Shown here piece by piece: positions 32,689 to 40,304 of a DNA stretch of 64,000 bases. The notes under the pieces are model-generated. The model was not told the DNA's origin, searched no databases, and saw only the letters and a list, made by a program, of their open reading frames with translations. Origin of the DNA: an uncultured Eubacterium sp. (GTDB lineage Bacteria; Bacillota_A; Clostridia; Lachnospirales; Lachnospiraceae); assembly GCA_910589045.1 (NCBI GenBank), contig CAJUSH010000008.1, positions 18,104 to 82,103 on the forward strand, read 5' to 3'. Each line of letters opens with the position of its first letter. The first letter of the stretch is position 1. Both the position numbers and the translations under genes were made by a program.

Positions 32689-33300
32689 TTACCGTTTCTC
32701 CTTGTATAATTCATGCTCTTCAATATAAGCGCGCACCGCCTCCGGCACCTGATAGCGGATTGTCCTTCCCGCGCAGATACGCTCCCGCAGGCCGCTGGAG
32801 CTGACCGCAAGATCCGGCGTCTCAATGAGCCGCACGTCCGCGTTGAAAAGCTGCTTAAGCTCACGGGCATAGCCTGACAGATGCTCACGGTCACAGTCCG
32901 CGCGCACCGCCGCCACAAGCACCGCATACCGGCATATAAGCTCCGGGTGATACCACGTCTTAAAATCCCGCAGCGAATCCCCGCCCATAATGAAAAAAAG
33001 CGCATCCTCCGGAGACCTTGCATGCAGCTCCTGCAGTGTCAGGTACGAATAGCTGACGCGCGCTTCCAAAAGCTCGCAGTCATCCGCGACAAAGGCTTCA
33101 TTGTCCGCGATGGCGAGCCTGATCATGTTCAACCGGTGGCTCCCGTATGCAATGTGTTCATTCCTTTTATGGGGCGGCGCTCCGTTTGGGATGAAGCGTA
33201 CTTCATCTAGTTCAATCTGCTCACGGGCATTCTCCGCGATCAGGAGGTGCCCGTTATGGACAGGGTTAAACGTGCCGCCCATGATACCGATCCGTTTCAT
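32689..33300 (-). CDS. nadD: Nicotinate-nucleotide adenylyltransferase NadD
   Basis: NadD makes deamido-NAD from nicotinate mononucleotide and ATP. The 203-residue protein begins with the HxGH-type motif in GGTFNPVHNGHLLIAE, has FIPNGAPPHK and IMGGDSLRDF, and ends with the ISSSGLRERI-type SSxxxR motif (VSSSGLRERI). It follows yhbY by 11 bp. Confidence 0.96.
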   Translation of the reverse strand: MKRIGIMGGTFNPVHNGHLLIAENAREQIELDEVRFIPNGAPPHKRNEHIAYGSHRLNMIRLAIADNEAFVADDCELLEARVSYSYLTLQELHARSPEDALFFIMGGDSLRDFKTWYHPELICRYAVLVAAVRADCDREHLSGYARELKQLFNADVRLIETPDLAVSSSGLRERICAGRTIRYQVPEAVRAYIEEHELYKEKR

Positions 33301-33311
33301 CCGCGTATCCC

Positions 33312-33608
33312 CTATTTCGGAAGTACAATTTTCGGGTGCTTTTTATTCGGGCGATACAAAACAATCTTTTTGCCGATAACGATCACCACGTTTGAGCGCG
33401 TGCGCTCCGCCATCAGCTCCGCCAGCTCCCTCGGGTCATCCATACAGTTTTTGAGTACGGATATTTTAATCAGCTCCCGCTTTTCCAAGGCATCGCTGAC
33501 AGCCTGTACCATCTGCGGCGTAACCGAGGATTTCCCGATCTGAAAAATCGCATCCTCCGTGCTCGCAAGCCCCTTTAAATAGGAGCGCTGTTTACTCGTA
33601 AATTCCAT
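33312..33608 (-). CDS. yhbY: YhbY family RNA-binding protein (CRM domain)
   Basis: This 98-residue protein is a single CRM domain with the KQRSYLKGL start and GKSSVTPQMVQ (a GxxG loop variant), associated with large-subunit precursors. The start at 33608 is favoured because GGAGGAAG lies just upstream; four more codons are open. It follows obgE by 14 bp. Confidence 0.92.
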   Translation of the reverse strand: MEFTSKQRSYLKGLASTEDAIFQIGKSSVTPQMVQAVSDALEKRELIKISVLKNCMDDPRELAELMAERTRSNVVIVIGKKIVLYRPNKKHPKIVLPK

Positions 33609-33622
33609 CGCTTCCTCCAACT

Positions 33623-34909
33623 CTACTTATAATAATCAAAGCGCAGGCCATACATGCGCACCGTATCCCCGTCCTGAATACCCAGCTCCTCAAGCTCCTT
33701 CAAAACGCCCTGCTCCTTTAAGAACTTCTGGAAGAACAGAAAGCCTTTTTCCGATTCAATGTTCGTGTAGCCAAGCATCTTGTCGATCTTCGGTCCCTCA
33801 ACAACGTATTCCTTTGCCTGATCATCATATTCGACGGTATAAGCCTCCTGCTCAAATACATGAAGCTCCGGAAAATACTCCTGCTCGTAAACGTAAGGTG
33901 CTTCATCCATTTCATCAAGCAGCTTTTTTACCGCACCGATGAGTGCGTCAAGCCCGGCCCCGCTGACCGCCGAGATCGGATAAACCCGCTGCTCCTCTGT
34001 CTCAAACGCTTCCCGAAGTGCATGAATAACCTCGTTTTCTCCCTCGGGAAGTGCATCAATCTTGTTTGCCGCGATCACCTGCGGCTTTTCTAAGAGCTTC
34101 GGGTCAAATGCCGAAAGCTCCCTGTTAATGGCGTGAATGTCTGCGATGGGATCACGTCCCTCCACGGAAGCTGCGTCCACCATGTGGATGATAACCTTGC
34201 AGCGCTGCACATGCTTTAAAAACTCATGTCCCAGCCCGATGCCGGTGGATGCGCCCTCGATCAGACCCGGGATGTCCGCGATCACAAAGCCGTCGCCCCA
34301 GCCCATGTCCACAACGCCCAGGTTCGGGTTTAAGGTCGTAAAGTGGTAATTTGCGATCTTTGGCTGCGCGTTCGTCACACGGGACAAAAGCGTCGATTTT
34401 CCGACATTCGGGAAGCCTACCAGACCAACGTCCGCGATCATCTTCAGCTCCAGACAAACCTCAAGCTCCAGGGCATCCCCTCCGGGCTGCGCGTACTTCG
34501 GAGCCTGCATGGTGGAGGTCGCAAAATGCTGGTTGCCCAGCCCCCCTCTGCCGCCCTTTAAGATCGTCTGGCGGCGGTTGTCCCCGGACATATCGGCGAT
34601 GACAAGGTCACTGGCCGCATCCCGTATGATCGTGCCCGCCGGAACCTTCAGAATCAAATCCTGTCCCTTTTTGCCGTGACAGTTTTTCTTGCCGCCCTCC
34701 TCGCCTGCCTGTGCCGCAAACTTTCGCTTGTGGCGGTAGTCGTTTAAGGTGTTCAGGCTCTCGTCCACCTCGAAGATGACGTCGCCGCCCTTGCCGCCGT
34801 CGCCGCCGTCCGGGCCCCCGTCCGGCACATATTTTTCACGGCGGAAGCTCACATGGCCGTTTCCGCCCCTGCCTGATTTTATGATAATTTTTGCTGTATC
34901 AGCAAACAT
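33623..34909 (-). CDS. obgE: GTPase ObgE
   Basis: Obg is an essential GTPase in 50S assembly and stress signalling, and its homologues bind ppGpp. The 428-residue protein has the glycine-rich Obg fold (SGRGGNGHVSFRREKYVPDG), a G domain with GFPNVGKSTLL, DIPGLIEGAS, and NKID, and a C-terminal OCT domain ending in MYGLRFDYY. The start at 34909 has AAGGAGAG upstream; the frame extends 29 codons upstream without Obg-like sequence. Confidence 0.97.
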   Translation of the reverse strand: MFADTAKIIIKSGRGGNGHVSFRREKYVPDGGPDGGDGGKGGDVIFEVDESLNTLNDYRHKRKFAAQAGEEGGKKNCHGKKGQDLILKVPAGTIIRDAASDLVIADMSGDNRRQTILKGGRGGLGNQHFATSTMQAPKYAQPGGDALELEVCLELKMIADVGLVGFPNVGKSTLLSRVTNAQPKIANYHFTTLNPNLGVVDMGWGDGFVIADIPGLIEGASTGIGLGHEFLKHVQRCKVIIHMVDAASVEGRDPIADIHAINRELSAFDPKLLEKPQVIAANKIDALPEGENEVIHALREAFETEEQRVYPISAVSGAGLDALIGAVKKLLDEMDEAPYVYEQEYFPELHVFEQEAYTVEYDDQAKEYVVEGPKIDKMLGYTNIESEKGFLFFQKFLKEQGVLKELEELGIQDGDTVRMYGLRFDYYK

Positions 34910-34968
34910 CTGGCTCTCCTTCACAAAACAGCTCCGATGCGTCCGAACTGTTTTCTTAATATGAAAAC

Positions 34969-34994
34969 GGGCTGTCACAAAACTGCAACAGCCC
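34969..34994 (-). terminator. Terminator-like hairpin between rpmA and obgE
   Basis: On the minus strand GGGCTGT (34988-34994 strand complement) pairs with ACAGCCC around a 12-nt loop, then GTTTTC. A second AAAACAG / CTGTTTT hairpin follows (34925-34954) before the obgE site. The pair could reduce read-through into obgE. Confidence 0.45.
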
Positions 34995-35003
34995 ACCTAC
35001 GTC

Positions 35004-35294
35004 TTACTCGTTTTCAGCTACCGGATAAACACAAGCCTGCTTCTTGTCCCTACCCTTTCTCTCAAATCTTAAAATACCGCTTGTCAGAGCAAATAATGTA
35101 TCATCTCCGCCGATTCCAACATTTACGCCGGGATGAATCTTGGTTCCGCGCTGTCTGTAAATAATATTACCAGCCTTTACAAACTGTCCGTCTGCTCTTT
35201 TTGCACCCAATCTCTTTGACTCGGAATCACGACCGTTCTTTGTGGATCCGACTCCCTTTTTATGTGCAAAAAACTGAAGGTTCAATTCAAACAT
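35004..35294 (-). CDS. rpmA: 50S ribosomal protein L27 with N-terminal extension
   Basis: L27 reaches the peptidyl-transferase centre with its N-terminus. The 96-residue protein starts with MFELNLQFFAHKKGVGSTKN. The first nine residues are the Firmicutes extension that the Prp protease removes after FF to expose AHKKG. The rest, GAKRADGQFVKAGNII and HPGVNVGIGGDDTLF, is typical L27. It follows prp by 3 bp. Confidence 0.97.
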   Translation of the reverse strand: MFELNLQFFAHKKGVGSTKNGRDSESKRLGAKRADGQFVKAGNIIYRQRGTKIHPGVNVGIGGDDTLFALTSGILRFERKGRDKKQACVYPVAENE

Positions 35295-35297
35295 CGG

Positions 35298-35627
35298 TTA
35301 CACCTCCTTATAATCAAATGCCAGGAATTTCTTCCCATAGTTTGTCCGTATTCCCTCTAAGCCTAAAATCATCGCATCTACCAAAAGCTTCGCCTGTGGA
35401 TCACAGCCGGACGGAAACCGCACGAAAATCAGTCCCTCCTGCTGGTCTGCATCGGCCTCGACCGCAGTCTGCGTCAGCGCCTCAATCGCATTTACGGTAT
35501 TGATCACCAGCGTCGAAATGCCCGCGCACACAATGTCACTGCCTGCCGCTGCATACCCGGAATGTCCCTCACAGCGAAAGCCGGTAAATGAACCCGTCCG
35601 GTCTCTGTAAATCGTTATTCGTGTCAT
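35298..35627 (-). CDS. prp: Ribosomal-processing cysteine protease Prp
   Basis: Prp cleaves the L27 extension and is essential in Staphylococcus. The 109-residue protein has the His/Cys catalytic pair in CEGHSGYAAAGSDIVCAGIS. It sits between rplU and rpmA, the order in organisms with extended L27. Older names are YsxB and DUF464. Confidence 0.94.
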   Translation of the reverse strand: MTRITIYRDRTGSFTGFRCEGHSGYAAAGSDIVCAGISTLVINTVNAIEALTQTAVEADADQQEGLIFVRFPSGCDPQAKLLVDAMILGLEGIRTNYGKKFLAFDYKEV

Positions 35628-35653
35628 AACTGATAACCATCTGTGAAAACCGA

Positions 35654-35959
35654 TCAGCCGTCAATCTTTTCAATCTTTACCTGCGTGAACGCCTGCCTGT
35701 GACCGTTTTTCTTATGATAACCGGTTTTTCTCTTATACTTGTAAACGATAATCTTCTTGCCGCGTCCCTCTTTGACAACGCTGGCAGTTACGGTCGCGTT
35801 CTTTACATCGTCCGCAACCTTCATGGTTCCGTCGTTTACAGCAATCACCTGATCAAAAGTAACAGTCGCTCCAACTGCTGCATCAAGCTTTTCAATGGTA
35901 ATGATATCGCCCTCGGATACTTTGTACTGCTTACCACCTGTTGCTATAATTGCGTACAT
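35654..35959 (-). CDS. rplU: 50S ribosomal protein L21
   Basis: L21 is a large-subunit protein. The 101-residue sequence begins MYAIIATGGKQYKVSEGD and has the KIIVYKYKRKTGYHKKNGHRQ motif. The start at 35959 follows a strong AGGAGGTG; the frame opens seven codons earlier. It is the first gene of the rplU-prp-rpmA run. Confidence 0.97.
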   Translation of the reverse strand: MYAIIATGGKQYKVSEGDIITIEKLDAAVGATVTFDQVIAVNDGTMKVADDVKNATVTASVVKEGRGKKIIVYKYKRKTGYHKKNGHRQAFTQVKIEKIDG

Positions 35960-36083
35960 ATGGCACCTCCTATTTATCATTACTCGCCAGCTTCGGTGGT
36001 ATTCTCCGCAAAAAAGAACACACTTTCAGACCTCACTGTGCGGCATACTCAAATATTATATCCTTCCTTTTCATGCCTGTCAA
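35960..36083 (-). promoter_or_regulatory. rplU promoter and candidate L21 leader RNA
   Basis: On the minus strand TTGACA (36078-36083) and TATAAT (36055-36060) are 17 bp apart, a near-consensus promoter. A leader of about 90 nt follows, with pairing-rich sequence and the run GGCGAGTAATG shortly before the AGGAGGTG site. Its place and size fit the autoregulatory L21 leader known in Firmicutes; I have not folded it against a model. Confidence 0.6.
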
Positions 36084-36153
36084 CTGTTTTTCAGTTTTCA
36101 AGGCAAAAAAAGGTAATAGAAAATAGAAAAAATCTAATTCCCTCGGGATGCTT

Positions 36154-37353
36154 TTACAGTAGAACCTGTTCATGCAGCGGCCTGCGGATTTTCTTTCTCG
36201 TAAGCTCCATGAGCCCGAGCCTTGTCAAATCCACCACCTCGGTTTTTACCGGATCTCGGCGCACCAGCTCCCGCATCGCTCCAAGAAGCTGCTCCTTATC
36301 CTCCTGCGATGCCATATCGATAAAATCAACAATAATAATGCCGGAAAGATTGCGCAGGCGAAGCTGTGCCGCGATCTCCTTTGCTGCTTCCAGGTTTACC
36401 AAAAGCAACTGCTTCTCCTGCTGCTTTTTCTTAACATTTTTGCTGCTGTTCACATCAATAACCGTCAGCGCCTCCGTCGGCTCGATCACCAGGTTTGCGC
36501 CCGACTTTAACCAGATTTTTTTCTCAAGGGCACGCCGAAGCTGTACCTGAACACTGTAAAGCTTATGGAGATCATAATCTTTATCCTCATAGAAATGCAG
36601 CTTCTTTAGAAGTCCCGTGAACGGACAGCGCTTCGCGTAAGCCTCCAGCTCCGAAAAAACAGCGGCATCGTCCGTCACCACCTGCTCAAGCGATGCAAGC
36701 GGTTGATTTTGAAGGAGTCGGATGTATTCGCTGGGAGCCTGGTAAACAACGGAATAAAGGCGCTTCCCCTTTGCATAGCCTACAATATCCGAAAGCGCTT
36801 CGGTCAGCGCCCGTATTTCCTTCTGCAGCATCTCGTCCTCTGCATCACATGCGTTTGTGCGAACCACAAGCCCGAAACGCCCGTCGTAGACCCGCAGCGC
36901 CAGCTCCCGCAGCTCCTTTCTGCGGTCTGCAGGAATTTTCGAGGAGATGCCAAGCTGCCGTTCCCCGCTCGTTACAACACAGTAAACCCCGGCCAGGGCC
37001 AGGTTCGTCGTCACCTGCGGTTCCTTTGTCTTAACCGGCTCACGGACAACCTGAACCAGAAGCTCGTCTCCTGAAACCAGAGGCTTTTTGCTCAGGCGCT
37101 TCACGTAAATAGGCTCATGCAGATCCTTTAACGGAAGAAAACACGGCTGCCCCTTCGCAATCTCCACAAAAGCGGCTCCGATATTTGGAACAATCTGTGC
37201 GACCCGCGCGACGTAAATGCTGTTAAGCATCTGCAAAGGCCCCTCCTGCGGGATGCAGTTCACCTCAAGCATCTGATGATCCTCATAAACGGCACAGACC
37301 AGCGGATGCTTCCCATTCATTTCCGTGCGCGTCACCACATAGCGGCGGCTCAT
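36154..37353 (-). CDS. rng: RNase E/G family ribonuclease, lacking the zinc-link
   Basis: The 399-residue protein has an N-terminal S1-like domain (MLNSIYVARVAQIVPNIGAAFVEI) and the DNase-I-like catalytic region with both metal aspartates (VIDVNSSKNV and IIVDFIDM). It ends with LGLMELTRKKIRRPLHEQVLL, so it stops just before the place where RNase E and RNase G have a CPxC zinc-link. Standard RNase G is about 490 residues. Its start overlaps the DUF2344 stop by 4 bp and it precedes rplU. Confidence 0.88.
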   Translation of the reverse strand: MSRRYVVTRTEMNGKHPLVCAVYEDHQMLEVNCIPQEGPLQMLNSIYVARVAQIVPNIGAAFVEIAKGQPCFLPLKDLHEPIYVKRLSKKPLVSGDELLVQVVREPVKTKEPQVTTNLALAGVYCVVTSGERQLGISSKIPADRRKELRELALRVYDGRFGLVVRTNACDAEDEMLQKEIRALTEALSDIVGYAKGKRLYSVVYQAPSEYIRLLQNQPLASLEQVVTDDAAVFSELEAYAKRCPFTGLLKKLHFYEDKDYDLHKLYSVQVQLRRALEKKIWLKSGANLVIEPTEALTVIDVNSSKNVKKKQQEKQLLLVNLEAAKEIAAQLRLRNLSGIIIVDFIDMASQEDKEQLLGAMRELVRRDPVKTEVVDLTRLGLMELTRKKIRRPLHEQVLL

Positions 37354-38069
37354 AGGATCACCGTCCCCATATCATTTAAGGACAAAAAGCCATTGTCCCG
37401 GTTCCCCGTATACACGTCAACCCGATGCACCTGAAATGTGAACTCCTTCAGCTCAAGCCCTAAAAACCGGTAATAATGCTCCATCAAAAGCTCTGGCTTG
37501 AGGTTGTCCGTGCTTCCCGTGGAAAGCTTTAACAAGAACTTCACGTTCCCTTCATCCGCAAGAACCCGAAAATCATACACTAACTGCTTCAGGTCGATGG
37601 TTTTTTCGGATTTCTTCGTCTTTTTTATGACGGAAATGACTTCAGGTACTTCATAAAATGCATGAAGCCCTTCACGTAAAGCCTGAAGGGAAAGCTCACA
37701 CTCATATCCCTTCCGGAAGGTCAGCTCATAATCCGCACAGCTCACGATGGACATAGCCGTCTTTGCATCGTCCGGCAGTCTGCGGTAATCCCTGACCGCA
37801 AAGCCCTCCACCATCGTATCGTTCAGCGCCGCAAGGGAGTCTGCCGTGGACCGCGTGCTGTGAACCTCTATATCCAGATATTCCCCCTCGCTTGTAATGC
37901 CAACGCCCAGCGGAGCCGCAAACGACATGATCTGGTGCGGGGAAAAACCGGTGGAATAGGCAATATCAATATCTGCCCGGCGCATCGCCTTCTGAAAATA
38001 GCGCATCGTATCAAGATGGCCGATAAATCTCATGCTGCCATCCTTGGAAAACTTTATTCTAATCTTCAT
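37350..38069 (-). CDS. Radical-SAM-associated protein (DUF2344, TIGR03936 family)
   Basis: This 239-residue protein has the MRFIGHLDTMRYFQKAMRRA motif that marks DUF2344. Its function is unknown, but it is coupled to the B12-binding radical SAM gene and RNase G in Firmicutes. The start at 38069 lies within the end of the radical SAM gene, overlapping 11 bp; the frame opens earlier but in a basic shadow sequence. Confidence 0.9.
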   Translation of the reverse strand: MKIRIKFSKDGSMRFIGHLDTMRYFQKAMRRADIDIAYSTGFSPHQIMSFAAPLGVGITSEGEYLDIEVHSTRSTADSLAALNDTMVEGFAVRDYRRLPDDAKTAMSIVSCADYELTFRKGYECELSLQALREGLHAFYEVPEVISVIKKTKKSEKTIDLKQLVYDFRVLADEGNVKFLLKLSTGSTDNLKPELLMEHYYRFLGLELKEFTFQVHRVDVYTGNRDNGFLSLNDMGTVIL

Positions 38070-39918
38070 AGCAGACGCCTCCTCCATATTTTCGCGCACC
38101 GCAGCCCGCGCAGCGTGTGCGGCAGTTCGGCGTAACCGTCTCGCCGCACGCCATTTCCCACTCACGCTTCAAAAATTCCTTCGACACACCCGCGTCGATA
38201 AAATCCCACGGAAACAGCTCGTCCAATGCACGGGGACGCCGTGTATAAAAGTCAATATCTACGCCGGTCTCGGAAAATGCCTCCAGCCAAAGCTCGTTGT
38301 TAAAATATTCCGACCATGCATCAAAGATCGCACCCTTCTCATAGGCGCGCTCAATCGCCGAAGAAACCCGTCGGTCTCCCCGCGCAAAAACGCCCTCGAG
38401 CACCGTCACATCCGCCTCATGCCAGTTATACTTTAAGCTTTTGCGGTTCAGCTGGCTCTTCACGGCATCGTTTACGGTCTTTGCCTTCCCGATATATTCC
38501 GCTGCGGTGTTCATCACGGCCCACTGCAGCGGTGTAAAGGGCTTTGGAACAAAAAATGAAGTGGAGATCGTGATCTGGCATTTCCCGTTTCGCCTGTCCT
38601 TCGGAATTTCATAGTAGCGAACGGCGATATCGTTTGCAAGCTGTGCGATGGCGCACATATCCTCCGTTGTCTCGGTAGGAAGCCCGAGCATGAAGTAGAG
38701 CTTCACCTTCTGCCAGCCGCCCTCGAAGGCTGCGCCTGCGCCCTCCAGAATCATCTCCTCCGTGAGTCCCTTGTTGATCACGTCGCGCATACGCTGCGAT
38801 CCGGCCTCCGGTGCGAAGGTCAGGCTGCTCTTTTTAATATCCTGTACCTTCCCCATCACATCAAGGGAAAAGGAATCGATGCGCAGTGACGGCAGGGAAA
38901 TATTGACGCCCTTGCCATGAAAGCGCTCAATCAGGAAATTCACGATCTCCTCAAGCTGTGTATAATCACTCGAGCTTAGGGAGCTGAGTGAGATTTCCTC
39001 GTGTCCGGTGCTTTTTAGCAGCTCCAGAGCATATTCCTTTAAGCGCAGCGCGTCCTTCTCCCTGGTCGGGCGATAGATCATGCCCGCCTGGCAAAACCGG
39101 CAGCCCCGGATACAGCCCCGCTGCAGCTCCAGCACGACCCGGTCCTGGGTCGCCTTGATAAAGGGCACAAGCGGACGGGTGGGATAAGGTGCATCGTCCA
39201 GATCGACAACAATCTGCTTTTCCACCCTTGCCGGAACATCCTCATATTTGGGCGTGAAGCTCTTTAGCGTGCCGTCTTCGTGGTAAGCCACCTCATACAT
39301 GGACGGAACGTAAATACCCGGGATACGCGCTGCACGCCGCAGAAATTCCTCCCGCGCAAGCCCCTGCCCCCTGCACTGCCTATAGAGTGTAAACAGCGCG
39401 TCGTAGCTGATTTCCCCCTCTCCGATGTAGAACAGATCAAAAAACGCCGCGATCGGCTCCGGATTGTACGTACAGGGGCCGCCGCCAATAACGATCGGGT
39501 CCCCTGCCCCGCGCTCACTTGCATGAAGCGGGATGTGTGACAAGTCCAGGATCTGCAAAATGTTTGTGTAGCACATCTCATACTGGATCGTGATGCCGAG
39601 AAAATCAAAATCCCGCACCGGCTGCTGGCTCTCAAGCGCAAAAAGCGGTATCTTTTGCTCCTTGAGGATACGGTGAAGATCCGGCCACGGGGAATAGACA
39701 CGCTCGCAGTACACGTCCTCCCGCCGGTTGAACATGTCATACAGAATCTGTATGCCCAGATGCGACATACCAATCTCGTACACATCCGGAAAACACATGG
39801 CGAAGCGAATATCCACCGCGCCGGGATCTTTTTTTACCATGTTCAGCTCACCGCCGATATAGCGCGCCGGCTGATCAATCGTCAACAATATCTCATCGGA
39901 CAATGCTGGTCTGCTCAT
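38059..39918 (-). CDS. B12-binding-domain radical SAM protein (TIGR03960 family)
   Basis: The 619-residue protein has an N-terminal B12-binding-like domain and a radical SAM core with RGCIRGCRFCQAG holding the three 4Fe-4S cysteines. The function is unknown; it is nearly always next to DUF2344. The start at 39918 is chosen because GGAGGTACTT lies upstream; an ATG four codons earlier lacks a site. The C-terminal end has a cysteine cluster, CRTRCAGCGARKYGG. Confidence 0.92.
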   Translation of the reverse strand: MSRPALSDEILLTIDQPARYIGGELNMVKKDPGAVDIRFAMCFPDVYEIGMSHLGIQILYDMFNRREDVYCERVYSPWPDLHRILKEQKIPLFALESQQPVRDFDFLGITIQYEMCYTNILQILDLSHIPLHASERGAGDPIVIGGGPCTYNPEPIAAFFDLFYIGEGEISYDALFTLYRQCRGQGLAREEFLRRAARIPGIYVPSMYEVAYHEDGTLKSFTPKYEDVPARVEKQIVVDLDDAPYPTRPLVPFIKATQDRVVLELQRGCIRGCRFCQAGMIYRPTREKDALRLKEYALELLKSTGHEEISLSSLSSSDYTQLEEIVNFLIERFHGKGVNISLPSLRIDSFSLDVMGKVQDIKKSSLTFAPEAGSQRMRDVINKGLTEEMILEGAGAAFEGGWQKVKLYFMLGLPTETTEDMCAIAQLANDIAVRYYEIPKDRRNGKCQITISTSFFVPKPFTPLQWAVMNTAAEYIGKAKTVNDAVKSQLNRKSLKYNWHEADVTVLEGVFARGDRRVSSAIERAYEKGAIFDAWSEYFNNELWLEAFSETGVDIDFYTRRPRALDELFPWDFIDAGVSKEFLKREWEMACGETVTPNCRTRCAGCGARKYGGGVCYED

Positions 39919-39935
39919 AAGTACCTCCATGTTCG

Positions 39936-40235
39936 TTAATTCTCTGCAAGTAGCATCATAACATATTTTTCGATATTTGTATAACTATCTTTCGATGCAA
40001 TTTCCGCCGCGATCTCCTTTGTGGAATAATCAAATATTTTATGATTCGTCACATCCGCAAGTACAAAAAGCAGAAAGAAAAACAGGCCGAGCACAAGACG
40101 CAGGCTTAAGGTCGCACTTAACGCCGGCTCCTCTCCCTCCGGCGCAGGATGGGTCCAGTCCTCCTCACGATCGTCAAAGGATGCCCTGGCGCGCCTGACA
40201 TACTCCTTTCTCGCATCAATCCGGTTGCTATCCAT
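39936..40235 (-). CDS. Small single-pass membrane protein of unknown function
   Basis: The 99-residue protein has a charged N-terminal half, one transmembrane helix (LSLRLVLGLFFFLLFVLADV, about 45-65) and a soluble C-terminal tail. A GAGGAGAAC site precedes the ATG. No family was recognised. It starts the transcript that leads into the radical SAM gene, 17 bp downstream. Confidence 0.65.
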   Translation of the reverse strand: MDSNRIDARKEYVRRARASFDDREEDWTHPAPEGEEPALSATLSLRLVLGLFFFLLFVLADVTNHKIFDYSTKEIAAEIASKDSYTNIEKYVMMLLAEN

Positions 40236-40304
40236 ATATTGTTCTCCTCGTTTTCTCTTACCATAATTTATGCTTTTTTAGACAAACTATGTACAAACAT
40301 ATTT

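Noticed and set aside
34910..34996. Extended N-terminus of ObgE
   Set aside because: The extra 29 residues are unlike Obg, and a good ribosome binding site precedes the internal ATG at 34909.
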